Assembly: GCF_009733735.1 (NCBI RefSeq)
Contig: NZ_WNJP01000015.1
Coordinates: 1 to 33,200, forward strand
Direction: 5' to 3'
Length of the DNA stretch: 33,200 bases
DNA from: Sandarakinorhabdus oryzae
Lineage (GTDB): Bacteria > Pseudomonadota > Alphaproteobacteria > Sphingomonadales > Sphingomonadaceae
Both the position numbers and the translations under genes were made by a program. The notes beneath the pieces were generated by a model that saw only the letters and a list, made by a program, of their open reading frames with translations, did no database searches and was not told the origin of the DNA. Each line of letters starts with the position of its first letter. Within the stretch, counting starts at the first letter, position 1. Shown in pieces: positions 24,784 through 32,657 of the stretch.

Positions 24784-27700
24784 ACGCCATGGGCAAGACG
24801 ACGGCGCAGGCCGCGCAAACGGGCCGGCTGGCCGGCAAGGTGGCGCTGATCACCGGGGCGGCCGGCAACCTGGGCGGCAGCATCGTGCGGCGCTACCTGG
24901 CTGAAGGCGCGACCGTGGTGATGAGCGGCCGCGACGCCGCCCGCACCCAGGCCGCGCTGGATGCCGCGGTGGCCGAGGTGGGCGGCACCGCCAGCATCGT
25001 CACCATGGACGGTTCCGACATCGAATCCGTGCGCGCCGGCATTGCCGAGGTGGTCGGCCGCCATGGCCGCATCGACGTACTGGTCAACAACGCCGGTTCG
25101 GCTGGCCCCAAGCAGGTGCTGGGTGATCTGCCGCTGCTGCGCGACGAACTGGACGGCACGCCCGACAGCGAGACGGTGGGCGACGCTGCCCGCAACATCA
25201 TGGTGGTGGCCTGGAACCTCGTCCGCGCCGCCGCCCCGGCGATGGGCGAGGGTGGCAGCATCATCAACGTCTCCACCATTTTCAGCCGTACCGATTATTT
25301 CGGCCGCGCCGCATACACGGTGCCCAAGGCCGCGCTCAACATCCTGTCCAAGGGCCTGGCGCGCGAGCTCGGCACGCGCGGCATCAGGGTGAACCAGCTC
25401 TATCCCGGCCCGATTGCGTCCGAACGCATCCGCACCGTCTTCGCTGCCATGGACAAATTGAAGGGCGATGACGCTGGCAGCACCGCCAATCATTTCTTCA
25501 ACCTGATGGCGCTCGAACGCAGCGTCGATGGCGAGCCCAGGGCCAAGACCTTCCCGACGCCGGCCGATATCGCCAATGCCTGCGTGTTCCTTGGCTCGGA
25601 CGAGAGCGCGGCCTTTGCCGCCCATGATTTCGAAGTCACCCACGGCATGGCGGTGCCGCTCGAATCGCGCAGCGAATTCCTGCACCGGCCTGATCTGCGT
25701 GCCATCGATGGCGATGGCCACGGCATCCTGATCTCCGCCGGCAACCAGCTGGACGACGCTCTGGCGATGGCCGGGCTGTTCGCCGGGCAGGGGGCCAAGG
25801 TGCTGCTTGGCTTCCACGCCCAGGCCGCGCTTGATGACGCGGCGGAGCGTCTGCCGGCGGGTGTGAAAGCCGTGCGCTTCCCGCGCCACGATCACCTGGC
25901 GATGGACGCCGAACTGGCCCGTTTCACCGCCCATGTGGCGCCCATCGATGGCGCCATCATCCTGCCGACGCGCGGTCCAGGCTATTTCACCGGCGCACTG
26001 GCCGAGGCTGGCGATGCGGCGGTGGAGCGCTTTGTCGACGATGAGCTGGAAGGCGCCATCGCGGTTGCCCGCACGCTCGATCGCTACTGGCAGCAGGGCC
26101 AGGATCTGCCCGGCGATCCGCGCGTGCTGTTCATCACCAACCCGGATGATGGCGCCGGCAATGGCTGGGCCGATGTGGGTCGCGCCGCTATCGAGGAGTT
26201 GCTGCGCGTGTGGCGGGACGAAGCCCGTGTCGCCAGCCAGCAGGGCAAGACGCCGCGCCCGGTGTGGGGCAACCAGATTGTCCGCTTCGGCAACAACGAG
26301 CCGGAAAATCGCGACTTTGCCGCCGGCCATGCAGCCCGCTTGCTGCTCGGCGGCCGTGAGGTCGATGCCATCAATCTCTATATCCCGGCCAGCATCGCCA
26401 AGGCGACCGGCGCCCGCCGCGCGCTGGCGGGCACGGCCGAGAACATCACCGGGCTGCACCTGGGCAAGGTGGCGCTGATCACCGGCGGTTCGGCCGGCAT
26501 CGGCGGTGCGCTCGCCCGGCTGCTGGCGCTGGCCGGCGCCAAGGTGATGATGGTCGCCCGCCGCGAGAGCGAGCTTGATGCCGCGCGCGAACGCATCGTG
26601 GGCGAACTGCAGGATATCGGCTTTGCCGGTGTGGAGCGCCGGGTGCGCACGCTGGCCGGCATCGATGTGGCCGACATGAAGAGCCTGAAGCACGCCGTTG
26701 ACGAGACAGTGCGCGCCTTTGGCCGCATCGATTATCTGATCAACAATGCCGGCGTGTCGGGGGCCGAGGAGATGGCGGTGGACATGGGGGTCGACGCCTT
26801 CCGCCACACCCAGTTCGCCAATCTCATCTCCAACTATGCCCTGATGCACATGGTGGTGCCCATGATGCGCCGCCAGGGCTCGGGCTATATCCTCAATGTT
26901 TCGAGCTATTTCGGCGGCGAGAAGTTCCTCGCCGTCTCCTATCCCAACCGCACCGACTATGCGGTGTCGAAATCCGGCCAGCGCGCCATGGTCGAATCCA
27001 TGGCCCGCCACCTCGGCCCGGAAATCCAGATCAACGCCATTGCGCCAGGCCCAGTGGATGGTGACCGGCTGGCGGGTCTCGGCGGCAAGCCCGGCCTGTT
27101 CGAGCGGCGCGGCCGGCTGATCCTCGAGAACAAGCGCCTCAATGCCGTCCACGCCGCCGTCATCAAGGCGGTGCGCGGCGGCGCGCCGGTGGCACAAGTG
27201 CTCTCGCGCCTGTCACGCAACGACAGCGTGCAACTCAGCCACGACAAGGCCAACCCGCAGGCGCTGCGCGACCTGGCGCTGGCCTGTGCGCGCGAGGGCG
27301 ATGAAAGCTGCTGCTGGGATCGCTACATCCTCACGCCCGTGCTGGCCGCCAAGCTGCTGAAGCGCCTGCGGCTGGGCGGCTGGCTGATCGGCACCGACTG
27401 GCAGGACCGTGACGAGAATGACTGGCTGCTGCGGGTGCCGCCCGATGACATGCCGTGGCTGCCGGTCGCCCAGATCGGCCGCGAAGCCGCCAAGGTGCGC
27501 GGCGGCGTGCTGAGCCAGCTCCACCTCGGCAAGATGCCGACCGAGACCGAAGTGGCGCAGGCGACGGTGTTCTTCCTCGCCGATCGCGCCGTCTCGGGCG
27601 AAACCTTCATGCCGTCAGGCGGCCTCAACGTCGAACGCTCGCACACCGAGCGCGAACTGTTCGGCAGCCCCAAGGCCGAGCGCCTGGCCCAGATGGGCGG

Positions 27701-28406
27701 CAAGACCGTGTGGCTGGTGGGTGAGCATCTCGCCGATTATCTCGGCGCCGCCGCCCAGGGTTTCCTCGATTGCGACGTGGCGCGCGTGGTGCTGGTCACC
27801 GCCAGTGCAGCGGGTGCTGCAGCGATCAAGGCCAATATCAGGGACAGCGGTGACCGAGTGGAAAGCCTGGTCATTGACGGCGATATCGAGAGCGCGATGG
27901 ACGCGGCGCTGGCAACGTGGGGTCACCCGACCACCATCGTCTCCACCCCGCTCAAGGCCCTGCCCGACCAGCTGTTCGACGCCGACAGTCCGCTGGATGG
28001 CGACGGCTTTGCCGACGTGGTCGAGCACAACCTGACCCATCATTTCCGCATCGCCCGCAAGGTCTCGCTGTTCGATCAGTGCCAGCTTGTGCTGGTCTCG
28101 CCCGATGTGCCGATGGGCGAGGGGGCCAAGGGTGCGTTTGCGCTGGCCAACTTCGTCAAGACGACGCTGCACGCCTTCACCGCCACCATCGCGGTGGAAA
28201 ATGAGCGTCTTGTCCACGAGGTGGCAGTGAACCAGATCAACCTCACCCGCCGCGTGCGTTCGGAAGAGCCGCGCAACGCCGGCGAGCACGAGGAAGAGGT
28301 CCGCCGCTTCGCCCGTGCCGTGCTGCTGGCCGGGGCGCCGCTGCCGGATGCCGAGGACAGTCGTTATCGCAGCCGCATCTATCGCGGCATGTCGCTGACG
28401 GTGTGA
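24780..28406 (+). CDS. mcr: Bifunctional malonyl-CoA reductase
   Basis: A 1208-residue NADPH-dependent enzyme (Chloroflexus form about 1220) that reduces malonyl-CoA to malonate semialdehyde (C-terminal half) and then to 3-hydroxypropionate (N-terminal half). Half 1 has the SDR motif ITGAAGNLGG (from residue 24), NNAGSAGPKQ, VSTIFSR and the catalytic Tyr179/Lys183 in YTVPK. Half 2 has KVALITGGSAGIGG (Thr568), INNAGVSGAEEM, LNVSSYFGGEKFLAVSYPNR and Tyr727/Lys731 in YAVSK, then NAIAPGPVDGDRL. Each half is followed by a second, non-catalytic Rossmann-like region, as in the family. The C-terminal segment (FALANFVKTTLHAFTATIAV) also matches. Similarity extends over the whole length. A strong AGGGGG ribosome site precedes the ATG, and the four-base overlap with pcs couples the two. 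Its product 3-HP is the substrate of Pcs. Confidence 0.97.
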   Translation: MNAMGKTTAQAAQTGRLAGKVALITGAAGNLGGSIVRRYLAEGATVVMSGRDAARTQAALDAAVAEVGGTASIVTMDGSDIESVRAGIAEVVGRHGRIDVLVNNAGSAGPKQVLGDLPLLRDELDGTPDSETVGDAARNIMVVAWNLVRAAAPAMGEGGSIINVSTIFSRTDYFGRAAYTVPKAALNILSKGLARELGTRGIRVNQLYPGPIASERIRTVFAAMDKLKGDDAGSTANHFFNLMALERSVDGEPRAKTFPTPADIANACVFLGSDESAAFAAHDFEVTHGMAVPLESRSEFLHRPDLRAIDGDGHGILISAGNQLDDALAMAGLFAGQGAKVLLGFHAQAALDDAAERLPAGVKAVRFPRHDHLAMDAELARFTAHVAPIDGAIILPTRGPGYFTGALAEAGDAAVERFVDDELEGAIAVARTLDRYWQQGQDLPGDPRVLFITNPDDGAGNGWADVGRAAIEELLRVWRDEARVASQQGKTPRPVWGNQIVRFGNNEPENRDFAAGHAARLLLGGREVDAINLYIPASIAKATGARRALAGTAENITGLHLGKVALITGGSAGIGGALARLLALAGAKVMMVARRESELDAARERIVGELQDIGFAGVERRVRTLAGIDVADMKSLKHAVDETVRAFGRIDYLINNAGVSGAEEMAVDMGVDAFRHTQFANLISNYALMHMVVPMMRRQGSGYILNVSSYFGGEKFLAVSYPNRTDYAVSKSGQRAMVESMARHLGPEIQINAIAPGPVDGDRLAGLGGKPGLFERRGRLILENKRLNAVHAAVIKAVRGGAPVAQVLSRLSRNDSVQLSHDKANPQALRDLALACAREGDESCCWDRYILTPVLAAKLLKRLRLGGWLIGTDWQDRDENDWLLRVPPDDMPWLPVAQIGREAAKVRGGVLSQLHLGKMPTETEVAQATVFFLADRAVSGETFMPSGGLNVERSHTERELFGSPKAERLAQMGGKTVWLVGEHLADYLGAAAQGFLDCDVARVVLVTASAAGAAAIKANIRDSGDRVESLVIDGDIESAMDAALATWGHPTTIVSTPLKALPDQLFDADSPLDGDGFADVVEHNLTHHFRIARKVSLFDQCQLVLVSPDVPMGEGAKGAFALANFVKTTLHAFTATIAVENERLVHEVAVNQINLTRRVRSEEPRNAGEHEEEVRRFARAVLLAGAPLPDAEDSRYRSRIYRGMSLTV

Positions 28407-28414
28407 GGCCAAAC

Positions 28415-28437
28415 CCCTCCCCCCTCTGGGGGGAGGG
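28415..28437 (+). terminator. GC-rich hairpin after mcr
   Basis: CCCTCCCCCC (28415-28424) and GGGGGGAGGG (28428-28437) form a perfect 10-bp stem with a TCT loop, 8 bases after the mcr stop. No T-tract follows, so it is not a standard intrinsic terminator. It could slow polymerase, protect the 3' end, or be a copy of a dispersed palindromic repeat; similar CCCCTCC...GGAGGGG elements are common between sphingomonad genes. The remaining gap up to the parA-like gene is otherwise featureless apart from the minus-strand terminator. Confidence 0.5.
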
Positions 28438-28564
28438 TCGGTCGCTCCGTCCGGCCTGTCCTACGCGGCCAAAGCCTGTCATTGTGGCAGGGCTCGGACG
28501 ATGCCTGGTCCGGGCCAGTGCGACCGGAAAAATCCCGGAATCGATACGAATCGTCAATTGTGTC

Positions 28565-28583
28565 AAAAACCCGAAACCGGGCC
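28565..28583 (-). terminator. Candidate intrinsic terminator of the parA-like gene
   Basis: Read on the minus strand, GGCCCGGTTTCGGGTTTTT gives a CCCG/CGGG stem with a four-base loop followed by five T residues. It starts 25 bases past the stop of the ParA-like gene. The stem is short but all G-C. It would end the minus-strand housekeeping transcript before it reaches mcr. Confidence 0.5.
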
Positions 28584-28607
28584 AGCTCTTTCAAAAGTCT
28601 GTGCTTT

Positions 28608-29327
28608 TTAGCCTGCCAGGCGCCGTTCCACGTCAGCCCACAGGCTGGTGATGGCCGTGGCAGCGGGGCTCTTGCGGCCCGCAAGCAGCGGCGTGCGCGT
28701 CGCCGTCATCGCCTCCACCGCGGCTGCATAAGGGATAACGGGCCAATCCGGCTTGGCCTCCAGCGCGGCCCGGTGCAGCGCCTTGCGGCGATCGGCCATC
28801 GAGAAGACCGGCAGCACAGCCGGCGGCGATTTCATTTCGGCGGCAAGATGGTCCTGCAACTGCGCCAGCGCCCGGGTCGAGAGCGGCGACGGGATCAGCG
28901 GCACCACGATAAGATCAGCAGCGCGGAACAATTGATCGGCCAGTTCGGTCAGGCCGGGCGGGCAATCGAGGATGATGCGATCATAGCGCTTCTCCAGTGA
29001 TTTCAATGCCCTTTTGAGCATCTTCTCACCTTCGCCGGCAAGATCAGCCTCCAAGCGGCGCAGCGAGCGGTCGGCCGCCAGCACGTCGAGATTGGGAAAG
29101 GCAGTGGGCTGCACCAGGTCGGTCAGTTCGGCCTCTGTGAGGCCCTTCCGGGCTTTGGCGCCGGCGCGGGCTTCGACCTTGAGCAGCCAACTCGCAGCGC
29201 CCTGCGCATCCAGGTCCCAGAGCAGGGTGCGCCGACCCGAAAGGGTGGCGGCGGCATGGGCGAGGTTCACCGCCAGCGCCGTCTTGCCTACCCCGCCCTT
29301 GACGCTGAACAGGGCGATGCAGCGCAT
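28608..29327 (-). CDS. Orphan ParA/MinD-family ATPase
   Basis: A 239-residue cytoplasmic P-loop ATPase of the ParA/MinD/Mrp (SIMIBI) group. It has the deviant Walker A KGGVGKTA from Lys10 (FSVKGGVGKTALAVNLA), the Walker A' DLDAQGAASW, and the Walker B ILDCPPG (about 118-124). VPLIPSPLSTRAL follows. No parB-like gene or parS is nearby, so it is not the chromosome partition ParA; orphan members position protein clusters, flagella or chromosomes. It is the last gene of the minus-strand block, 8 bases after the MerR gene. The cargo is unknown. Confidence 0.85.
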   Translation of the reverse strand: MRCIALFSVKGGVGKTALAVNLAHAAATLSGRRTLLWDLDAQGAASWLLKVEARAGAKARKGLTEAELTDLVQPTAFPNLDVLAADRSLRRLEADLAGEGEKMLKRALKSLEKRYDRIILDCPPGLTELADQLFRAADLIVVPLIPSPLSTRALAQLQDHLAAEMKSPPAVLPVFSMADRRKALHRAALEAKPDWPVIPYAAAVEAMTATRTPLLAGRKSPAATAITSLWADVERRLAG

Positions 29328-29335
29328 GAGACGCT

Positions 29336-29701
29336 TCAGGCCGCCAGGGCGGCGGCGAGGCGGTTGCGAATGGCGATCAAAGCCTGGCGATCAGGTGCGG
29401 CGGTCACTATTGCCGGGGCAGGGGCCGGTGATGGCGGCGCCGGCTCCTTGGCCACCACGCTCTTGCCGGCCAGCGCCAACTGGGCACCGCGGATGGTCAT
29501 GCCGCCATCGTGCAGCAGGGTCTTGATCTGGCGCAGCAACGCCATGTCCACCGGCCGGTAATAGCGGCGGCCGCCGGCGCGCTTCAATGGCTGCAACTGG
29601 GGAAAGCGTGTTTCCCAGAAGCGCAGCACGTGCGCCGGCACCCCGATCTCGTCGGCAGCTTCGGAAATGGTGCGGAACGCGGTGTCGGATTTGTCGGTCA
29701 C
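29336..29701 (-). CDS. MerR-family transcriptional regulator
   Basis: A 121-residue protein with an N-terminal MerR winged helix. [20 protein letters not shown] is the helix-turn-helix, followed by [18 protein letters not shown] (wing) and [19 protein letters not shown] (dimer helix start). It has no cysteines, so it is not a metal-thiol sensor, and its C-terminal part is short and Ala/Pro-rich with no visible effector domain. It starts with GTG at 29701, with GGAG 5-8 bases upstream. The position directly after ihfA is conserved in many alphaproteobacteria. The target is unknown. Confidence 0.88.
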   Translation of the reverse strand: MTDKSDTAFRTISEAADEIGVPAHVLRFWETRFPQLQPLKRAGGRRYYRPVDMALLRQIKTLLHDGGMTIRGAQLALAGKSVVAKEPAPPSPAPAPAIVTAAPDRQALIAIRNRLAAALAA

Positions 29702-29731
29702 GCTCCAACCATCTCCCTGTCGTCCAGGCGC

Positions 29732-30034
29732 TTACTTGTTGATGGCTTCGCGCAGCAGCTGGCTCGGCCGGAAGGTGAGCACAGTGCGCGGCTCGATCGG
29801 CACTTCAACGCCCGTCTTGGGGTTGCGGCCGACGCGCAAACCCTTGTTGCGCAAGACGAAACTGCCAAAGCTGGAAATCTTGACATTGCTGCCGGCAACC
29901 AGCGCCTCGCTGATCCGGTCCAGCACCTGTTCGACCAGTTGCGCCGATTCCGTGCGCGACAGACCGATTTCGCGATGAACAGCGTCCGCCAGGTCGGCGC
30001 GCGTCACGCTCCCTGCTGAAGTCGTGGTAGCCAT
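29732..30034 (-). CDS. ihfA: Integration host factor alpha subunit
   Basis: A DNA-bending nucleoid protein of 100 residues (HU/IHF family). The motif [14 protein letters not shown] is followed by the DNA-arm motif GRNPKTG at residues 69-75, with the intercalating Pro72. The alpha subunit is favoured over beta or HU by the [10 protein letters not shown] sequence and the fabH-ihfA-merR gene order. The ATG at 30034 has a GGGGGGAA ribosome site 4-5 bases upstream; the frame stays open for 22 codons further but without support. In the 151-base gap upstream a 6-bp inverted repeat (30114-30131) contains a TAAAAT on the minus strand. Confidence 0.94.
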   Translation of the reverse strand: MATTTSAGSVTRADLADAVHREIGLSRTESAQLVEQVLDRISEALVAGSNVKISSFGSFVLRNKGLRVGRNPKTGVEVPIEPRTVLTFRPSQLLREAINK

Positions 30035-30185
30035 GCTTTTCCCCCCAGTTGCTGCGTGCCCGGCAGCAGTTTCGACCCAAACGGTGAGACCAATCGGCAA
30101 GCGACTCTTGTTATCGCGTGATTTTACGCGACTTTCTTTGCTTTGCGAGTCGAATTGTCACACCTGGGCGCGAGGTCTGCACTTC

Positions 30186-31166
30186 TTACCAGCGAACCGC
30201 AGCAGCGCCCCAGGTAAAGCCGCCGCCCATCGCCTCCAGCAGCAGCAGATCGCCCGGCTTCACCCGGCCATCACGCACGGCCACATCCAGCGCCAGCGGC
30301 ACGGAAGCGGCCGACGTGTTGGCATGGCGATCGACCGTCACCACGACCTGATCGGGTGACAGGTTCAATTTCTTGGCCGTGGCTTCCAGGATGCGCAGAT
30401 TGGCTTGGTGTGGCACCACCCAGGTCACATCTCCCGGCTGCAAAGACGCGGCCTCAAGAACCTCACCCATCACACTGGAAAGATTGACCACGGCATGGCG
30501 GAAAACCTCCTTGCCCTTCATCCTCAGCTTGCCCGTGGTGCCGGTTGAACCCGGGCCGCCATCGACATACAGCAGATCATTGTAGCGGCCGTCGCTGTGC
30601 AGCTTGGCGGCCAGCACGCCGCGATCGCTGGCGTTGTTTCCGGGTTGGACCTGCGCCTCCAGCACGATGGCGCCAGCGCCATCGCCGAACAGCACGGCGG
30701 TGGTGCGGTCTTCCCAGTCCAGGATGTGGCTGAAGGTCTCGGCGCCGATCACCAGCGCCCGGCTGTGGGCACCACTGGTCAGCAACGCGTCCGCGACAGT
30801 GAGGGCATAGAGAAAGCCCGAGCAGACGGCGGCGACATCGAAGGCGACGCCGTGGACCATTCCCAGTTTATGCTGGATCACGGTGGCGCAGGCCGGGAAC
30901 GTCTGGTCCGGCGTGGCGGTGGCGACAACGATCAGATCGATGTCACCGGGCGTCAGGCCAGCGGCTTCTAGGGCGCTGCGCGCAGCGGCGGTGCCAAGAT
31001 CGGAGGTGAACTCGCCTTCGGCGGCAATATGGCGGCGCTTGATGCCAGTGCGCTCATGGATCCAGGCATCAGACGTGTCGAGCCGGGCGGCCAGATCCTC
31101 GTTGGTGAGCACGGTCTGCGGCAGGTAGCTGCCGGTGCCGATGATCACGGAACGCCGCTTGCTCAT
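30186..31166 (-). CDS. fabH: Beta-ketoacyl-ACP synthase III
   Basis: Condenses acetyl-CoA with malonyl-ACP to start type II fatty acid synthesis. The 326-residue thiolase-fold protein has the complete Cys-His-Asn triad: Cys115 in [11 protein letters not shown], His253 in [10 protein letters not shown] and Asn283 in [13 protein letters not shown]. The C-terminal [13 protein letters not shown] is the standard FabH ending. The ATG overlaps the plsX stop by four bases, the classic plsX-fabH coupling linking phospholipid and fatty acid synthesis. Confidence 0.98.
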   Translation of the reverse strand: MSKRRSVIIGTGSYLPQTVLTNEDLAARLDTSDAWIHERTGIKRRHIAAEGEFTSDLGTAAARSALEAAGLTPGDIDLIVVATATPDQTFPACATVIQHKLGMVHGVAFDVAAVCSGFLYALTVADALLTSGAHSRALVIGAETFSHILDWEDRTTAVLFGDGAGAIVLEAQVQPGNNASDRGVLAAKLHSDGRYNDLLYVDGGPGSTGTTGKLRMKGKEVFRHAVVNLSSVMGEVLEAASLQPGDVTWVVPHQANLRILEATAKKLNLSPDQVVVTVDRHANTSAASVPLALDVAVRDGRVKPGDLLLLEAMGGGFTWGAAAVRW

Positions 31167-32224
31167 GCCGCATCAGGCTCCAGCGTGGTGGCAAGTGCCA
31201 TGTTGACCCCGGCAAGATCGTCGCGGATGCGGCGGCCAACATCGTCGATCACCAGATCATGCGCCACGCCGATGGCGTTGGCGAGGCCGCGGGCATTGGC
31301 ACTGCCGTGGCTTTTCACCACCAGGCCGTTGAGCCCCAGGAACACCGCGCCGTTGTGGGCATTGGGATCGAGATGGGCACGCAGCGATTCCAGCGCCCCG
31401 CGGGCAATGAAATAGCCGAGCTTGCCCCAGATCGAGGAGCGGAAGGCATTGCCGAGCAGGCCAGTGACCAGCCGGCTGGTGCCTTCGGCGGTCTTCAGGG
31501 CGATGTTGCCGGAAAAGCCGTCGGTCACCACCACGTCGGTGTCGCCCTGGCCGATCTTGTCGCCTTCGACAAAGCCCATGAACTGCATTGGCAGGCTGGC
31601 GCCGCGCAGTACGGTGGCGGCAGCGCGGATCTCGCCGGTGCCCTTCAACTCTTCCTCACCGATGTTGAGCAGGGCGACCTTGGGCCGCTCCAGCCCCAGC
31701 ACGGTGCGCGCAAACGCCGCGCCCATCACGGCGAACTGCACGAGGTTGGTGGCATCGCATTCGGTGTTGGCGCCCAGGTCGAGCATCACCGATTCGGATT
31801 TGAGCGTGGGTAGCACGGCGGCCAGCGCCGGCCGATCGATGCCCGGCATGGTGCGCAGGGCAAACAGACTCATTGCCATCAGCGCGCCGGTGTTGCCGGC
31901 CGAAACCGCGGCATTGGCTTCGCCGCGCTTCACCGCGTCGATGGCGAGGCCCATGGAGGTGGTGCGTGCCCGGCGCAGCGCTTGGCTGGGCTTGTCGCTC
32001 ATGGCGACGACGTCATCGCTGTGGACGATGCGGGCGCGGGCGGCCAGGTGCGGCCAACGCGCCAGCTCGGCAGCAATCACCTCTTGCCGGCCAAACAGCA
32101 GGAACGACAGTCGTGGATAGCGTTCGGCCGCAATATCAGCCGCGGCAACGGCTTCAGCCGCACCTGCATCGCCGCTCATCACATCGAGCGCGATGACCGG
32201 ACCCCCGTTTGGCGTGCCTGTCAT
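31163..32224 (-). CDS. plsX: Phosphate acyltransferase PlsX
   Basis: Converts acyl-ACP to acyl-phosphate, the donor for PlsY in phosphatidic acid synthesis; a peripheral membrane enzyme. The 353-residue protein starts with [12 protein letters not shown] (the usual IALDAMGGD motif, with Ser for Gly). It also has [31 protein letters not shown] and [17 protein letters not shown], all diagnostic of PlsX. The ATG at 32224 is used; the 28-codon upstream extension lies between rpmF and plsX and has no support. It lies 31 bases after rpmF, as in many proteobacteria. Confidence 0.97.
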   Translation of the reverse strand: MTGTPNGGPVIALDVMSGDAGAAEAVAAADIAAERYPRLSFLLFGRQEVIAAELARWPHLAARARIVHSDDVVAMSDKPSQALRRARTTSMGLAIDAVKRGEANAAVSAGNTGALMAMSLFALRTMPGIDRPALAAVLPTLKSESVMLDLGANTECDATNLVQFAVMGAAFARTVLGLERPKVALLNIGEEELKGTGEIRAAATVLRGASLPMQFMGFVEGDKIGQGDTDVVVTDGFSGNIALKTAEGTSRLVTGLLGNAFRSSIWGKLGYFIARGALESLRAHLDPNAHNGAVFLGLNGLVVKSHGSANARGLANAIGVAHDLVIDDVGRRIRDDLAGVNMALATTLEPDAA

Positions 32225-32255
32225 GAGAACCGGGCCAGCCCGACGGCCGCCAGGA

Positions 32256-32435
32256 TCAAGCTTCGACGGCGACGACTTCGCGGCCGTTGTAGAAACCGCA
32301 GGCGCCACACATGTTGTGCGGCAGCTTCAGCTCACCGCAGTTCGGGCATTCCTGGAACTGGGTGGCCGTCAGCGCGTGGTGGCTGCGACGCATGTTGCGG
32401 CGGGAAGGCGAGGTCTTGCGCTTGGGAACGGCCAT
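32256..32435 (-). CDS. rpmF: 50S ribosomal protein L32
   Basis: A 59-residue ribosomal protein. The N-terminus [20 protein letters not shown] is almost invariant in alphaproteobacteria. A four-cysteine zinc ribbon follows (Cys30, Cys33, Cys43, Cys46 in [18 protein letters not shown]), and the chain ends GREVVAVEA. The ATG is at 32435 and the TGA stop at 32256-32258. It is the first gene of the rpmF-plsX-fabH-ihfA unit. It keeps all four Zn ligands, so it is the zinc-containing (C+) paralog. Confidence 0.97.
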   Translation of the reverse strand: MAVPKRKTSPSRRNMRRSHHALTATQFQECPNCGELKLPHNMCGACGFYNGREVVAVEA

Positions 32436-32548
32436 GAGGCACCTGTATCCATCAATCTGAAATCGGTCAGTGATCCGCCGTCCAGTGTCTGCGCTTCGGC
32501 CATGACGAATGGCCCGGCCGCCAACTCCGGATCGACGAAGGAACGGCG

Positions 32549-32576
32549 GCTATATTCGATTTTGGCTCAAGTGCAA
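32549..32576 (-). promoter_or_regulatory. Candidate promoter for rpmF operon
   Basis: On the minus strand, TTGCAC (32576-32571) and TATAGC (32554-32549) are 16 bases apart, in the 222-base divergent gap between rpmF and recN. Transcription would start near 32541 and give a leader of about 105 bases. The match to consensus is moderate. I see no SOS box (GTTC-N7-GTTC type) for recN in this gap. Confidence 0.35.
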
Positions 32577-32657
32577 GCGGGAATGGCATTTCGGGGCCAC
32601 CAGCGCCTGCGAAAATGTCTCTACCGCGTGGGCTGCGCAATCGGCTAACACGAGGCT

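Noticed and set aside
24723-27197. 824-codon minus-strand frame opposite mcr
   Set aside because: It is antisense to a certain full-length malonyl-CoA reductase, has shadow-like composition and no recognisable motif.
30114-30131. Inverted repeat TCGCGT/ACGCGA upstream of ihfA
   Set aside because: Six-base arms are too short, and no matching -35 element sits at the right distance from the TAAAAT within it. Kept only as a remark.
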